From contig NZ_PVNS01000001.1 of NCBI RefSeq assembly GCF_002993335.1, positions 248,001 to 312,000 of the forward strand: a DNA stretch of 64,000 nt, written 5' to 3'. Numbering within the stretch: position 1 is the first letter of the stretch; each line of letters opens with the position of its first letter. Both the position numbers and the translations under genes were made by a program. The DNA comes from Alkalicoccus urumqiensis. Lineage in GTDB: Bacteria; Bacillota; Bacilli; Bacillales; Salisediminibacteriaceae. This document shows, piece by piece, positions 8,352-16,978 of this stretch. The notes under the pieces are model-generated. The model saw only the letters and a list, made by a program, of their open reading frames with translations, was not told the DNA's origin and made no database searches.

Positions 8352-8942
8352 TTAGTCCATCTGCTCGAAAATTTGAATCATCATGTCTTCATTCATCGGC
8401 CCGAGCGCAATGTTTTCGATCCGCCCTTCCGTGTTGATCAAATAGGAAGTCGGAACCGGCTGAATATCAAACTGTCCGGCAACAGAGACATCATGATCCA
8501 GCAGTATCGGGAATGTCAGTCCGAAATCGTCGCGGAATTGTGCTACCTGGTCCGTCCCCGGTTCGGTTTCCGTCAAATTCACCGCGATAATTTCGACGTC
8601 CTCATACTCTTCATACACGTTCTGCATGTCCGGCATTTCTGCCCGGCAGGGAGGGCACCACGTTGCCCAGAAATTGAGCATCACTTTTTTCTCGCCGCGG
8701 AAATCAGAGAGCGAAATCTCCTCTCCTTCCAGCGTTTCCAGGGTAAAATCCGGCGCGTACTCTCCTTCTCCCAGACCAATCTCCTCTTCCGGTACAGGGG
8801 GCAGATCCTGTTCCTCCGCCGTCTCGACGGCAGCTTCTTCTGTCTGCCACTCGATGGTATCGTACAATGTCCAGCCGATCATTCCGGCAAACACAGCAAG
8901 CAGTATCCACTTTTTCACGTTACCCATCCTTTCTTTTCTCAT
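8352..8942 (-). CDS. Membrane-anchored TlpA/ResA-like thiol-disulfide oxidoreductase
   Basis: 196 residues from the ATG at 8942, which overlaps the ccdA stop as ATGA. A GTG at 8918 with a better ribosome site (AAAGGATGG) would give 188 residues and also keeps the anchor. One N-terminal membrane segment (WILLAVFAGMIGWTLY) is followed by an acidic linker and a thioredoxin fold with the active site WATWCPPCRAEMP and the cis-Pro loop QPVPTSYLI. ResA and StoA proteins of this type sit outside the membrane and reduce apocytochrome c or other disulfides, receiving electrons from CcdA. That matches the gene directly upstream. Confidence 0.9.
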   Translation of the reverse strand: MRKERMGNVKKWILLAVFAGMIGWTLYDTIEWQTEEAAVETAEEQDLPPVPEEEIGLGEGEYAPDFTLETLEGEEISLSDFRGEKKVMLNFWATWCPPCRAEMPDMQNVYEEYEDVEIIAVNLTETEPGTDQVAQFRDDFGLTFPILLDHDVSVAGQFDIQPVPTSYLINTEGRIENIALGPMNEDMMIQIFEQMD

Positions 8943-9682
8943 CCGAGGTTTTCAAACCATGTTCCTTCAATCAGCCGTAGAATAAATGCAGAAATATCCG
9001 TCATTTGTCCTGTAAACAGAAGGACGCCCATAAGAATCATCACACCTCCGCCGGCTTTCATAATCACGCCGCTGTAGCGGACGATCCAGCGGGTGGAGCC
9101 GATAAAAAAGGTCAGGAGGAAAAACGGAAGTGCAAATCCAATGATGTACAGAAGTGTATACCAGAATCCCTGCTGCGGATCACTGGCAGAAAGGACAAGT
9201 ATCGAAGCAAAAATGGGACCGATACACGGCGTCCACCCCGCAGCAAAGCCCATCCCGACAAACGTTGTGCCGACGACACCTGCGGGCTTTTTCGTTATCG
9301 TAAACCGTTTATTCTGCATCAGGCTTTTCATTTGAAACACGCCGGCGACAAACAAGCCCATGAAGATAATAAAAATGCCGGCCAGCCGCTGAATCAGATC
9401 CCCCGAAGATCCTACGATAAGCTGCTGCAGCCCTCCCCCCATGAACGTGGCACCGGCACCGAGAGCCATAAAAATCGTGGAGACACCAAGAAGAAAGAAA
9501 AACGTATGAAACATCAGTTTTTTCCTCACCTGTGTTGTACGGGAGTTTTCCAGTTCCTTCACACTAATTCCAGTGATATAAGATAAATAGGCGGGGAAGA
9601 GCGGCAGGGTGCACGGGGAAATAAACGAAATGACACCTGCAGCAAACGCCGCCCATAAGGTTAATTGACTCAGTTCTTCCAT
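8939..9682 (-). CDS. ccdA: CcdA-type cytochrome c biogenesis/thiol-reductant carrier membrane protein
   Basis: 247 residues from ATG 9682 (MEELSQLTLWAAF), which follows AGGTGAAAAC; the frame is open to 9832, but that part overlaps another gene. Six hydrophobic segments are visible. Family motifs are SFISPCTLPLFPAYLSY, with the conserved Cys-Pro of helix 1, and FAAGWTPCIGPIF, with the second conserved Cys. CcdA moves reducing equivalents from cytoplasmic thioredoxin across the membrane to extracytoplasmic thioredoxin-like proteins. The next gene encodes such a protein. It overlaps the upstream membrane gene by 13 nt. Confidence 0.93.
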   Translation of the reverse strand: MEELSQLTLWAAFAAGVISFISPCTLPLFPAYLSYITGISVKELENSRTTQVRKKLMFHTFFFLLGVSTIFMALGAGATFMGGGLQQLIVGSSGDLIQRLAGIFIIFMGLFVAGVFQMKSLMQNKRFTITKKPAGVVGTTFVGMGFAAGWTPCIGPIFASILVLSASDPQQGFWYTLLYIIGFALPFFLLTFFIGSTRWIVRYSGVIMKAGGGVMILMGVLLFTGQMTDISAFILRLIEGTWFENLG

Positions 9683-10374
9683 GTTTTCACCTGCTTTGTA
9701 TTCATTCGTTGAAAGACCACAGCCACAGCTGCGCCTGCTGCCGGAACCCAGAAATACATACCGGGCACCGGCACCATAAAGAACGTATGGCCCGCATCGA
9801 AAAATCCGATCATCCACCTGCTGAGAGCCCACATTCCTAAAACCGCAGTAATCTGTAATTCCATACGTTTCGTCCTGTGATGCAACCAGTATAAAAACAC
9901 AGCTCCTGCTGTAATGATGTAAGCCGAAATTGGGTGGTTTTCCACGGGAAGTACAGCTGTCCCGCTGCCTGTGGAGGGCTGTAGAAAGTGGAAGCCGATT
10001 TCAGCCGCTATAAGTATAGTGAACACCTGCACGGCCAGCGCGTTACCGGAAAGAGAGAGTTTCTTCCTCTGCCACACGCTGTACACTGCCATCACTACTC
10101 CCGACAGGAGCAGTTCATCCGCCCCTCCCGGATAGCTCAGAACAGCGAGCGGATCGGATAAAAGCAGCGGAAAGCGTATAACAGCTGTGCCGAACATAAA
10201 TGTAATCAGTCCCATTGTCAGAACGTTTATCCCCGCTTCCCGGACCGCCGTATATTTTTCCTCCTGAAGCTGCGTCCCGTATCGGACGTATAGGTAGGCT
10301 CCTGCAAGCGATGCCGCCACCGCAAGCATCGTTTGTGTAATCGTAAAAGGACCTATGGATAGGACACCATTCAT
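9670..10374 (-). CDS. Polytopic membrane protein of unknown function in the ccdA operon
   Basis: 234 residues with about six or seven hydrophobic segments, starting MNGVLSIGPFTITQTML. The ATG is preceded by AAGGAGGGAGCAG. No enzyme motif is evident and I do not recognise the family. Short charged loops include RYGTQLQEEKY and HHRTKRMEL. It is the first gene of the operon membrane protein, ccdA, TlpA-like, response regulator, kinase. The overlap with ccdA suggests a partner role in thiol or cytochrome maturation, which is inference. Confidence 0.75.
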   Translation of the reverse strand: MNGVLSIGPFTITQTMLAVAASLAGAYLYVRYGTQLQEEKYTAVREAGINVLTMGLITFMFGTAVIRFPLLLSDPLAVLSYPGGADELLLSGVVMAVYSVWQRKKLSLSGNALAVQVFTILIAAEIGFHFLQPSTGSGTAVLPVENHPISAYIITAGAVFLYWLHHRTKRMELQITAVLGMWALSRWMIGFFDAGHTFFMVPVPGMYFWVPAAGAAVAVVFQRMNTKQVKTWKN

Positions 10375-10492
10375 CTGCTCCCTCCTTTCCTTCCATACGA
10401 TAAACCAGTTTTGTGAAAGTTTGATGAAAGCACACTCGCTTTTTCTGCCGTAAACAGTTCGCAGTTACTACATATTTACATCTCCATGAACG

Positions 10493-10534
10493 AAAAAAGC
10501 TGCCACAGCCTTGTTTCCGGCCGTGGCAGCTTTT
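10493..10534 (-). terminator. Rho-independent terminator after rocA
   Basis: AAAAAAGCTGCCAC pairs with GTGGCAGCTTTT around a GCC/GGCC extension and an 8 nt loop. Leftward it is followed by T6. The stem sequence is nearly identical to the terminator at 6482-6521. Confidence 0.85.
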
Positions 10535-10584
10535 CCAATAATGGAGGGGGCTGTTTTCTGAGCACCTTCCGTTTTTTTAGTTTA

Positions 10585-12132
10585 TTACAGCATCTGGCTG
10601 ATGGACTTTGGCAGCAGGTACTGCAGCAGGTAGTCCGGTCCGCCGGCTTTCGAATCCGTACCGGAGAGTTTGAACCCGCCGAATGGATGGTAGCCGACGA
10701 TCGCGCCGGTGCAGTTCCGGTTGAAGTACAGGTTACCGACATGGAAGTTCTGCTTCGCATACTCCAGGTAATCGACGTTCCGGGAAATCACCGCGCCGGT
10801 TAAGCCGTACTCCGTGTTGTTGGCCACGTCGATGGCTTCTTCGTAGCTCGCTGCTTTCGAGAGCGCCAGCACCGGACCGAAGATTTCTTCTTTCATAATA
10901 CGTGCGTCATGCGCCGCATTGCCGAAGATCGTCGGCTCGATGAAGTAGCCGGTCTCGCTGCTGGAGTTGTCTCCGGTTAGAAGCTCGGCTTCGTCTTTGC
11001 CGACTTCAATGTAGCCGGTCACTTTGTCGTACGCTTTCTGGTTGATCACCGGGCCGAGATAGTTTTCGTACTTCTCCGGGTCCCCGAGTGTCAGCTTTTT
11101 CGTCTCCTCTACGACACGCTTTGCGACTTCGTCGTAAATCGACTCGTGAATGACCGCGCGGGAGCCGGCGGAACATTTCTGGCCGGAGAAGTTAAATGCT
11201 GCCGTGACGATCGCATTCACCGCGATATCAATATCCGCATCTTCTGCGACAACGACCGTATCTTTTCCACCCATTTCCGCAAGTACGCGCTTTAAGTGGT
11301 GCTGGCCTTCCTGTACTTTCGCCGCGCGCTCCAGAATACGGAGACCTGTCGCTTTGGAGCCGGTAAACGTAATCAGCGCAGTGTCCTTATGGTCGACGAG
11401 GTAGTCGCCGATTTCATGCGGCTCGCCCGGAACAAAGTTGATCACGCCGTCCGGAACGCCCGCTTCGCGGAGAATGTCCACAAATTTTGCTGCGATGATC
11501 GGAGTCGGCTCTGCAGGCTTCAGAAGAACGGTGTTTCCTGCAACGAGCGGTGCCACGGTCGTCCCGGCCATGATCGCTGCCGAGAAGTTCCACGGTGGAA
11601 TCGTGACAGCCACACCCGCGGACGTGTAAATGTACTGGTTGCTTTCTCCGTCGCGGCTTTCGATCTTTTTGCCGTCCTTCAGCTCAATCATCTGGCGGCC
11701 GTAATACTCGAGGAAGTCGATCCCTTCTGCCACTTCAATATCCGCTTCCACCCATGGCTTACCGGCTTCTTTTACGACCGTTGCGGAAAGCTCGTGCTTG
11801 CGGCGGCGCATGATCGCTGCCGCGCGGAATAGAAGCTCCGCCCGCGCTGTCGGACTCGTTTTACTCCAGGCAGGGAACGCTTTTTTCGCTGCCGCAAAGG
11901 CTGCATCGATTTCCGCTGTGCCTGCTTTAGCCACGCGTCCGATCGTCTCCGACGTTTTCGCCGGGTTGATCGACGGGAGCCACTCGCCGCTCATAACTTC
12001 CTTTCCGTCGATGATAAGCGGGTAATCCTTGCCGATGTCCGCCTTAACGACTTCCAGTGCTGCGAGGAAATCCTTTTGATTCTCTTCCTTGGAAAAGTCC
12101 GTGAACGGCTCGTGCTTATACTGTGTATACAT
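10585..12132 (-). CDS. rocA: L-glutamate gamma-semialdehyde (1-pyrroline-5-carboxylate) dehydrogenase
   Basis: 515 residues, the same length as B. subtilis RocA. It oxidises glutamate semialdehyde, made by ornithine aminotransferase or proline dehydrogenase, to glutamate with NAD. Visible ALDH motifs include TIPPWNFSAAIM, TFTGSKATG, the general-base region VLAEMGGKDT, and the nucleophile Cys in NFSGQKCSAGSR. The start, ATG 12132, follows AAAGGAGGAATGTTTT; the longer frame to 12234 overlaps rocD. It lies 22 bp after rocD and is transcribed with it from the sigma-54 promoter at 13400. This is the arginine/ornithine/proline degradation route. Confidence 0.97.
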   Translation of the reverse strand: MYTQYKHEPFTDFSKEENQKDFLAALEVVKADIGKDYPLIIDGKEVMSGEWLPSINPAKTSETIGRVAKAGTAEIDAAFAAAKKAFPAWSKTSPTARAELLFRAAAIMRRRKHELSATVVKEAGKPWVEADIEVAEGIDFLEYYGRQMIELKDGKKIESRDGESNQYIYTSAGVAVTIPPWNFSAAIMAGTTVAPLVAGNTVLLKPAEPTPIIAAKFVDILREAGVPDGVINFVPGEPHEIGDYLVDHKDTALITFTGSKATGLRILERAAKVQEGQHHLKRVLAEMGGKDTVVVAEDADIDIAVNAIVTAAFNFSGQKCSAGSRAVIHESIYDEVAKRVVEETKKLTLGDPEKYENYLGPVINQKAYDKVTGYIEVGKDEAELLTGDNSSSETGYFIEPTIFGNAAHDARIMKEEIFGPVLALSKAASYEEAIDVANNTEYGLTGAVISRNVDYLEYAKQNFHVGNLYFNRNCTGAIVGYHPFGGFKLSGTDSKAGGPDYLLQYLLPKSISQML

Positions 12133-12154
12133 AAAACATTCCTCCTTTGAAAAA

Positions 12155-13360
12155 TTAAAGTGCCTGAAGCACGCTTTCGATTTTTTCCAGCGCCCAGTCG
12201 AGATCGGCTTCGTCAATGACGAGCGGCGGCGCAAAACGGATCACATTCTCCCGCGTTTCTTTGCAGAGGAGTCCTTCGTCTTTCAGTTTTTCACAGCTCT
12301 CTCTGGCAGGTACCGTCAGTTCCACTCCGATAAACAGTCCGCGCCCGCGGATCTCTTTAATTTTCGGGTTGTCGATCCGGCCGAGACGCTCCCGGAAATA
12401 CGTGCCGAGTCTGTCGGAACGCTCCGCAAGCCCTTCTTCCTCCAGTACATCAAGCGACGCACAGGCGACCGCCGCACCAAGCGGATTTCCGCCGAACGTC
12501 GAACCGTGGGATCCCGGTTCAAATACACCGAGCACCTCTTCATCCGCTGCAACGCAGGAGATCGGGAACACCCCGCCGCCGAGCGCTTTTCCTAAAATGT
12601 ACATATCCGGTACGACGTCCTCCCAGTCACAGGCAAACGTGCGGCCGGTCCGGCAGAGACCCGTCTGGATTTCATCGGCGATGAAAAGAACGTTGTTTTC
12701 CCGGCACAGTTCCCGTGCCTGCTTCAAAAAGCCTTCCGGCGGCATGACAACGCCGCCCTCTCCCTGAATCGGCTCGACGAGAAATGCCGCTGTATTCGGG
12801 GTAATGGCCTGTTTCAGCGCATTCAGATCGCCGTACGCGACCGAGCGGATACCCGGAAGCATCGGTCCGAAATCTGTGCCGTCCGCTTCCGCCGCAGCAA
12901 GCGAAACTGCCGTCATCGTCCGCCCGTGGAAGTTTCCGTGGCAGGCGATGATTTCCGCCTGGTCATGCGTCACGCCTTTTCGCCGGTACGCCCAGCGCCG
13001 AGCTGCCTTGACCGCCGTCTCCACGGCTTCCGCGCCGGTGTTCATCGGCAGAACGAGCTCTTTCTTGGTGACAGCGCTTACTTTTTCGTAAAAACGCCCC
13101 AGCTGATCGTTATGAAACGCCCGCGATGTCAGCGTCACGTGGTCCGCCTGGTCTTTTAAGGCCTGTATAATTTTCGGGTGTCTGTGGCCCTGATTGAGCG
13201 CCGAATAGGCACTCAGCATATCCATATAGCGCCGGCCCTCCGGATCTTCCACCCAGACGCCCTCCGCCTTGGAGATGACGACGGGCAGCGGATGATAATT
13301 CCGCGCACCGTGCTTTTCCGTCTGTGCAATTACAGCTTCCGTATTTGTCGCTGTCGTCAT
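12155..13360 (-). CDS. rocD: Ornithine aminotransferase
   Basis: 401 residues, matching RocD of Bacillus. This PLP class-III aminotransferase converts ornithine and 2-oxoglutarate to glutamate semialdehyde and glutamate. Motifs: [12 protein letters not shown] binds the cofactor phosphate, [14 protein letters not shown] contains the conserved Asp, and ILGKALGGG carries the PLP lysine. It is the first gene of rocD-rocA. The ATG follows AAAGGGTG and stands about 30 bp downstream of the -12 element of a textbook sigma-54 promoter. Expression should need SigL and RocR. Confidence 0.97.
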   Translation of the reverse strand: MTTATNTEAVIAQTEKHGARNYHPLPVVISKAEGVWVEDPEGRRYMDMLSAYSALNQGHRHPKIIQALKDQADHVTLTSRAFHNDQLGRFYEKVSAVTKKELVLPMNTGAEAVETAVKAARRWAYRRKGVTHDQAEIIACHGNFHGRTMTAVSLAAAEADGTDFGPMLPGIRSVAYGDLNALKQAITPNTAAFLVEPIQGEGGVVMPPEGFLKQARELCRENNVLFIADEIQTGLCRTGRTFACDWEDVVPDMYILGKALGGGVFPISCVAADEEVLGVFEPGSHGSTFGGNPLGAAVACASLDVLEEEGLAERSDRLGTYFRERLGRIDNPKIKEIRGRGLFIGVELTVPARESCEKLKDEGLLCKETRENVIRFAPPLVIDEADLDWALEKIESVLQAL

Positions 13361-13390
13361 TCTGCATCACCCTTTCCCACTTTCTATATT

Positions 13391-13408
13391 ATGCAAACGC
13401 CATGCCAA
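13391..13408 (-). promoter_or_regulatory. Sigma-54 (SigL) -24/-12 promoter of rocD-rocA
   Basis: On the minus strand this reads TTGGCATGGCGTTTGCAT. It matches the sigma-54 consensus TGGCAC-N5-TTGCA at all key bases (GG at -24, GC at -12, correct 10 bp between them). Transcription would begin about 20 nt before the rocD start codon. Confidence 0.9.
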
Positions 13409-13458
13409 CTTTTATCCCTCTGCTGAAAGCGGATTCCCGCACCCCTGCAAAGAGATGG

Positions 13459-13483
13459 CGACAATTATTTTGTCATAAGACAA
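13459..13483. promoter_or_regulatory. Candidate RocR upstream activating site for rocD
   Basis: Overlapping inverted repeats CGACAA-N5-TTGTCA and TTGTC-ATAA-GACAA, centred about 60-70 bp upstream of the -24 element. The word CAA-N5-TTGTCAT recurs upstream of rocR at 14881. Assignment to RocR rests on position and on repetition at both places. Confidence 0.55.
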
Positions 13484-13489
13484 TTTTAT

Positions 13490-14860
13490 TTACCTACGGA
13501 CGGTCTCTATTCCCACCTTCTTCAGATGGTATGTCAAACTCTGCCTCGTCAGGCCGACCTCCGCCGCCGTATCCTGAATCCGGTAGCCATTCCGCCTGAG
13601 TGCTGCCTGGAGAAAACGACGCTCCTTCTGCTCGAGAAAGGCCTTCAGTGTGACGGCCTCTGCTTCTTCTTCCTCGTCCGCCCCCGCCTGCGGCCCGGGC
13701 TCCGGGGCCGACTGCCGCTTAATGTAGCTCGGAAGATGATGGAGCTCAAGCCGGTTTTCCTCTGTGATAAAGTTCAGCGCCCCTTCAATCACGTGCTCCA
13801 CTTCGCGGATGTTTCCGGGCCAGTGGTACTGATCAAACGCCCGCCACACATCCGGGCTCATATCCTCAATGTCGAGCTGGAACAACCGGCTGTACCGCTT
13901 TAAAAAGTAAGGGCACAGATCCCGCAGATCGTCCTTTCGTTCCCGGAGCGGCGGGATGAACAGCGACACGACGCTGAGCCGGTAGTACAGATCCTTCCGC
14001 AGGCGGCCGGCCGTGACGGCATCAATCGGATCCTCGTTCATCGTCGCGATCAGGCGTACATCGACCGGCCGCTCTGTAACATCGCCGACGCGCCGGATGC
14101 GCCGGTCCTGAATCGTCCGCAGCAGTTTGGACTGCAGATCCGGACTGAGGGAATTCATTTCATCGAGCAGAAGCGTACCGCCCTCCGCCTGCTCAAACAG
14201 CCCCGGCCGGTCTTCCGCTCCGGTGAACGCCCCCTTTTTCGTTCCGAACAGGATCCCTTCAATCAAACTTTCCGGAAGCGCCGCACAGTTCTGGCTGACG
14301 AACGGGCCCGCGGAGCGGCTGCTGCCGGAATGGATACTCTGGGCGAACAACTCTTTTCCGGTGCCGGTCTCTCCGACGATGAGCACCGACGAACTCGTCC
14401 GGACCGCCCGCTTTGCCAGCTCAATCACTTCCTGAAGCTGCGGGCTGCTGCCGATAATGTCGCCGAAATGAAACCGGCGGCTGCTGTGGCGGCGGTTCTC
14501 CTCTACGAGGCGCTCGAGCCGCGTAATATCTTTCGTGATTTCCACGGCACCGATCCGCTTTCCATTTCCGTCGTCCACTGGAAACGTCTGATTGACCGTC
14601 GTGATTTCCACGCCTTTGTTGTTCCGATATGTCTGGGTGATATTCCGGAACTCTTTCCCTTCATACAGCGCCGCCTGCAGCGTGCTCCCGCCGGCCGTAA
14701 ACTGAAACACATCCTCCAGCGCCTGTCCGAGAACTTCTTCCGGGTCCATGTTTTCGATTTCCGAGATTTTTCTATTGTAGATCACCGTCCGCCCGCTCCC
14801 GTCCACCGCATGCACCCCTGCATCCAGCTCCTTGAGCAGCTTCTGATAAATGGCATCCAT
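13490..14860 (-). CDS. rocR: RocR-like sigma-54-dependent transcriptional activator
   Basis: 456 residues from ATG 14860, which follows GGAGGTAGTTGGA; B. subtilis RocR has 461. Domains are an N-terminal PAS sensor (about 1-110), a central AAA+ domain with Walker A GETGTGKE, the sigma-54 contact loop GAFTGAED and Walker B GGTLLLDEMN, and a C-terminal Fis-type helix-turn-helix (QDTAAEVGLTRQSLTYHLKK). It senses ornithine or citrulline in B. subtilis and activates roc operons with SigL. It lies directly upstream of rocD on the same strand, and a palindrome 21 bp before its start suggests autoregulation. Confidence 0.93.
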   Translation of the reverse strand: MDAIYQKLLKELDAGVHAVDGSGRTVIYNRKISEIENMDPEEVLGQALEDVFQFTAGGSTLQAALYEGKEFRNITQTYRNNKGVEITTVNQTFPVDDGNGKRIGAVEITKDITRLERLVEENRRHSSRRFHFGDIIGSSPQLQEVIELAKRAVRTSSSVLIVGETGTGKELFAQSIHSGSSRSAGPFVSQNCAALPESLIEGILFGTKKGAFTGAEDRPGLFEQAEGGTLLLDEMNSLSPDLQSKLLRTIQDRRIRRVGDVTERPVDVRLIATMNEDPIDAVTAGRLRKDLYYRLSVVSLFIPPLRERKDDLRDLCPYFLKRYSRLFQLDIEDMSPDVWRAFDQYHWPGNIREVEHVIEGALNFITEENRLELHHLPSYIKRQSAPEPGPQAGADEEEEAEAVTLKAFLEQKERRFLQAALRRNGYRIQDTAAEVGLTRQSLTYHLKKVGIETVRR

Positions 14861-14880
14861 TCCAACTACCTCCGCTGTAG

Positions 14881-14897
14881 TGACAACTTTTTTGTCA
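14881..14897. promoter_or_regulatory. Palindrome upstream of rocR (candidate autoregulatory RocR site)
   Basis: A perfect inverted repeat TGACAA-CTTTT-TTGTCA, matching the rocD-upstream site CGACAA-TTATT-TTGTCA in half-sites and spacing. Confidence 0.5.
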
Positions 14898-14979
14898 TCA
14901 TAACAGAGAGCGCGACAAAAAGAAAGCGCTGACACTTTTATCGTGTTCGGTTTTGGATGAAGGACTACGGCGGCCCGGG

Positions 14980-15137
14980 CGGCGGAGTCTCCTAACGGCA
15001 GATTCCATTCTTAAGCAGACCGCACAGTCTTTGCCGCACCAAGCGGCTGAAAGCACAGCTTCTATAGGAGAAGGAATGGCCAGCTGACGTCTCCACCCAG
15101 TATTCCAACAGCGCACCGGTTTAGTCCTCCTTCTCTA
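14980..15137 (-). repeat. Diverged copy of the class A intergenic element
   Basis: In the 14898-15265 gap the words GGCGGAGTCT, AAGCGGCTGAAAGCAC, TATTCCAACAGCGCACCGG and AGTCC-N2-CTTCTC match the minus-strand element at 57965-58298 (for example TATTCCCGCAGTGCACCGG there). The order is partly scrambled and the array is degenerate. No gene is visible in this gap. Confidence 0.45.
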
Positions 15138-15265
15138 TCCATCAGCACCTCCTGCCCCGCCTCTTCTCCACCTTTCTTCAGATAGAAAAAGGAAATTCAG
15201 TCCCAAATATAGAAACACATAATACGCTTAAAATGACTATTTTTTCTATAATAAAGGAGGACTCC

Positions 15266-15643
15266 ATGAGGAAGAAAAATGGGCTGCCGTTATTGGCAGC
15301 ACTGGGACTTTCCCTTTTCGCATTAACAGCCTGTTCTAATCAGGAAACGCTGCATTTTCAAGGAGAAGGAGAAAATTGGGAAGTAGAGTACACAGCAAAT
15401 GTGACCAATGAGACGGATCAAACGATTGACTATGTCATCCGCTATATTGGCGAAGGGGACGTTTCAGAAGCAGTGGACTATCAGATTGGGGAGACGACGG
15501 TGACAAATGAAACGTTGGAAGACAATCGTTACGTAGAACATGCAGGAAGCGGGTGTCAAAACTGCTCAGTCCTTCAACAAGAGGACACCATTGATTTTTC
15601 CATTCAATGGGAAGAAAACAATGAACGTTTCACCCTTGAATAA
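15266..15643 (+). CDS. Small secreted lipoprotein of unknown function
   Basis: 125 residues from ATG 15266, 5 nt after AAAGGAGG; the open frame to 15233 is ignored for that reason. A lipoprotein signal (LPLLAALGLSLFALTAC) ends in the lipobox LTAC. The mature part is acidic and predicted mostly beta, with SGCQNCS near the end giving two close cysteines. I do not recognise the family. It stands alone between an intergenic element and a convergent oxidoreductase gene. Codon use here is more AT-rich than in neighbouring genes, which could mean recent acquisition. Confidence 0.75.
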   Translation: MRKKNGLPLLAALGLSLFALTACSNQETLHFQGEGENWEVEYTANVTNETDQTIDYVIRYIGEGDVSEAVDYQIGETTVTNETLEDNRYVEHAGSGCQNCSVLQQEDTIDFSIQWEENNERFTLE

Positions 15644-15740
15644 ATCTGCTTAACAGCAGCTGTTCTAAACGAACTTCACACTGAACTCCCCCTGCAGGCC
15701 GCACACCATTTCTCGTTAAAGAAGCTCCAATTGTCAAAAA

Positions 15741-15771
15741 ACCACCGGAAGCTTCGGCTGCTTCCGGTGGT
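15741..15771 (-). terminator. Rho-independent terminator of the OYE-family gene
   Basis: ACCACCGGAAGC and GCTTCCGGTGGT form a 12 bp perfect stem with a 7 nt loop. Leftward it is followed by TTTTTTG. It separates the convergent lipoprotein and oxidoreductase genes and may serve both. Confidence 0.85.
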
Positions 15772-15783
15772 CCCGTCCTTTAT

Positions 15784-16905
15784 TTACTTCTCTGCGTGTT
15801 CTTTTACCGGGAACCAGCCCGGAGTGTTGACGATCGCGTTCCAGAGCGGTTCCGGAACGACGAGCGTTTCACGGTCGTCGACGGAGAGTTCGGTCCGGAT
15901 CTCACTTTCCCGGCCTTCCGCAGCTTTTTCAACCCATTCCGGCTCCACGATCAGTTCGCGGCCGAGGGCCATCAGCGGTACGCCGCCTTCCATTGCTTTT
16001 TCCACGTCATCAGGCGTATGAAGCGATCCGACGCCGACAACCGGCACACGGCTCCCCACTTCGTCCTGAATCAGCTGCACGCGGCTGCGCGTATCCTCTT
16101 TATCACGCATCGAGCCGGCATGGAAATCCTGAACGGAAACGTGCAGGTAATCGAGCCCTTCCTCTGTCAGCGTGTTGACGAGCGCGAGCGTATCTTCCAT
16201 CGTAATGCCCGGCTCTTCCATTTCCTCCGGAGAAATACGATAGCCGACGAGAAACTGGCTGTCCGCTGCCTCCGCTGCCTTCTTCACTTCATTTAACACT
16301 GCCAGCGGAAAACGCATCCGCTTTTCCAGTGTGCCGCCCCATTCATCGGTACGGCGGTTGGAGTGCGGGGAGAAAAACTGCTGAATCAGGTACGTATTGG
16401 CGCCGTGGATTTCGACACCGTCATAGCCTGCTTCGATCGCGCGGCGCGTTCCTTCGCCGTACGCACGGATAATTTCGTCGATTTCCGCTGCCTCAAGCTT
16501 ACGTGGCACCGGTGCGTTCTCGCGCGCGGCAGGAACGGCACTGGCACTGACCGGCTGCTCGTCCGGAAGCAGGTTCGGCGGAGCCATGCGCCCACCGTGG
16601 TAAATCTGCAGAATCGCCTTCGCACCTTCTTTTTTAATGACGGAGGCAAGCTCCCCGAGGCTCGGTACAAGATCGTCGCGGTCTGCGCCGATTTCACCCG
16701 GGAACCCTTTGCCGCCCGGCGTTACATTGGCACATGCCGTGATGACCGCTCCGGCGCCGCGGGAGCGCACGCGGTAGTATTCGCGTTCTTCGGGGGTCGT
16801 TTCCCCGGTATCTGCGGAAGAGAAATTCGTCATCGGCGCAAGCATAATCCGGTTGCGGAGCTCCGCGCCATTTTCAAACGTAAACGGTTCGAGAAATCGT
16901 TTCAT
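15784..16905 (-). CDS. NADH:flavin oxidoreductase, old yellow enzyme family (YqiG-like)
   Basis: 373 residues from ATG 16905 after GAGGAGGAACATCACG. The TIM barrel has FMN-binding and catalytic signatures: IMLAPMTNFSS at the start, LQIYHGGRM, GVEIHGANTYLIQQFFSP with the conserved His and Asn, and VGVGSLHTPDDV followed by GRELIVEPEW. Such enzymes reduce activated alkenes using NAD(P)H and are often induced by electrophiles. There is no partner gene; it is monocistronic with its own terminator. Its nearest known relative by length and motifs is Bacillus YqiG. The physiological substrate is unknown. Confidence 0.9.
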   Translation of the reverse strand: MKRFLEPFTFENGAELRNRIMLAPMTNFSSADTGETTPEEREYYRVRSRGAGAVITACANVTPGGKGFPGEIGADRDDLVPSLGELASVIKKEGAKAILQIYHGGRMAPPNLLPDEQPVSASAVPAARENAPVPRKLEAAEIDEIIRAYGEGTRRAIEAGYDGVEIHGANTYLIQQFFSPHSNRRTDEWGGTLEKRMRFPLAVLNEVKKAAEAADSQFLVGYRISPEEMEEPGITMEDTLALVNTLTEEGLDYLHVSVQDFHAGSMRDKEDTRSRVQLIQDEVGSRVPVVGVGSLHTPDDVEKAMEGGVPLMALGRELIVEPEWVEKAAEGRESEIRTELSVDDRETLVVPEPLWNAIVNTPGWFPVKEHAEK

Positions 16906-16978
16906 CGTGATGTTCCTCCTCTGATGGTTGTTGTTCGACACATACAACAGTGTAAGAGGAAATCACGCGGATGGGAAT

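Noticed and set aside
15241-15252. TATAAT at 15247 as promoter of the lipoprotein gene
   Set aside because: It lies too close to the start codon at 15266; transcription would begin beyond the ribosome site.
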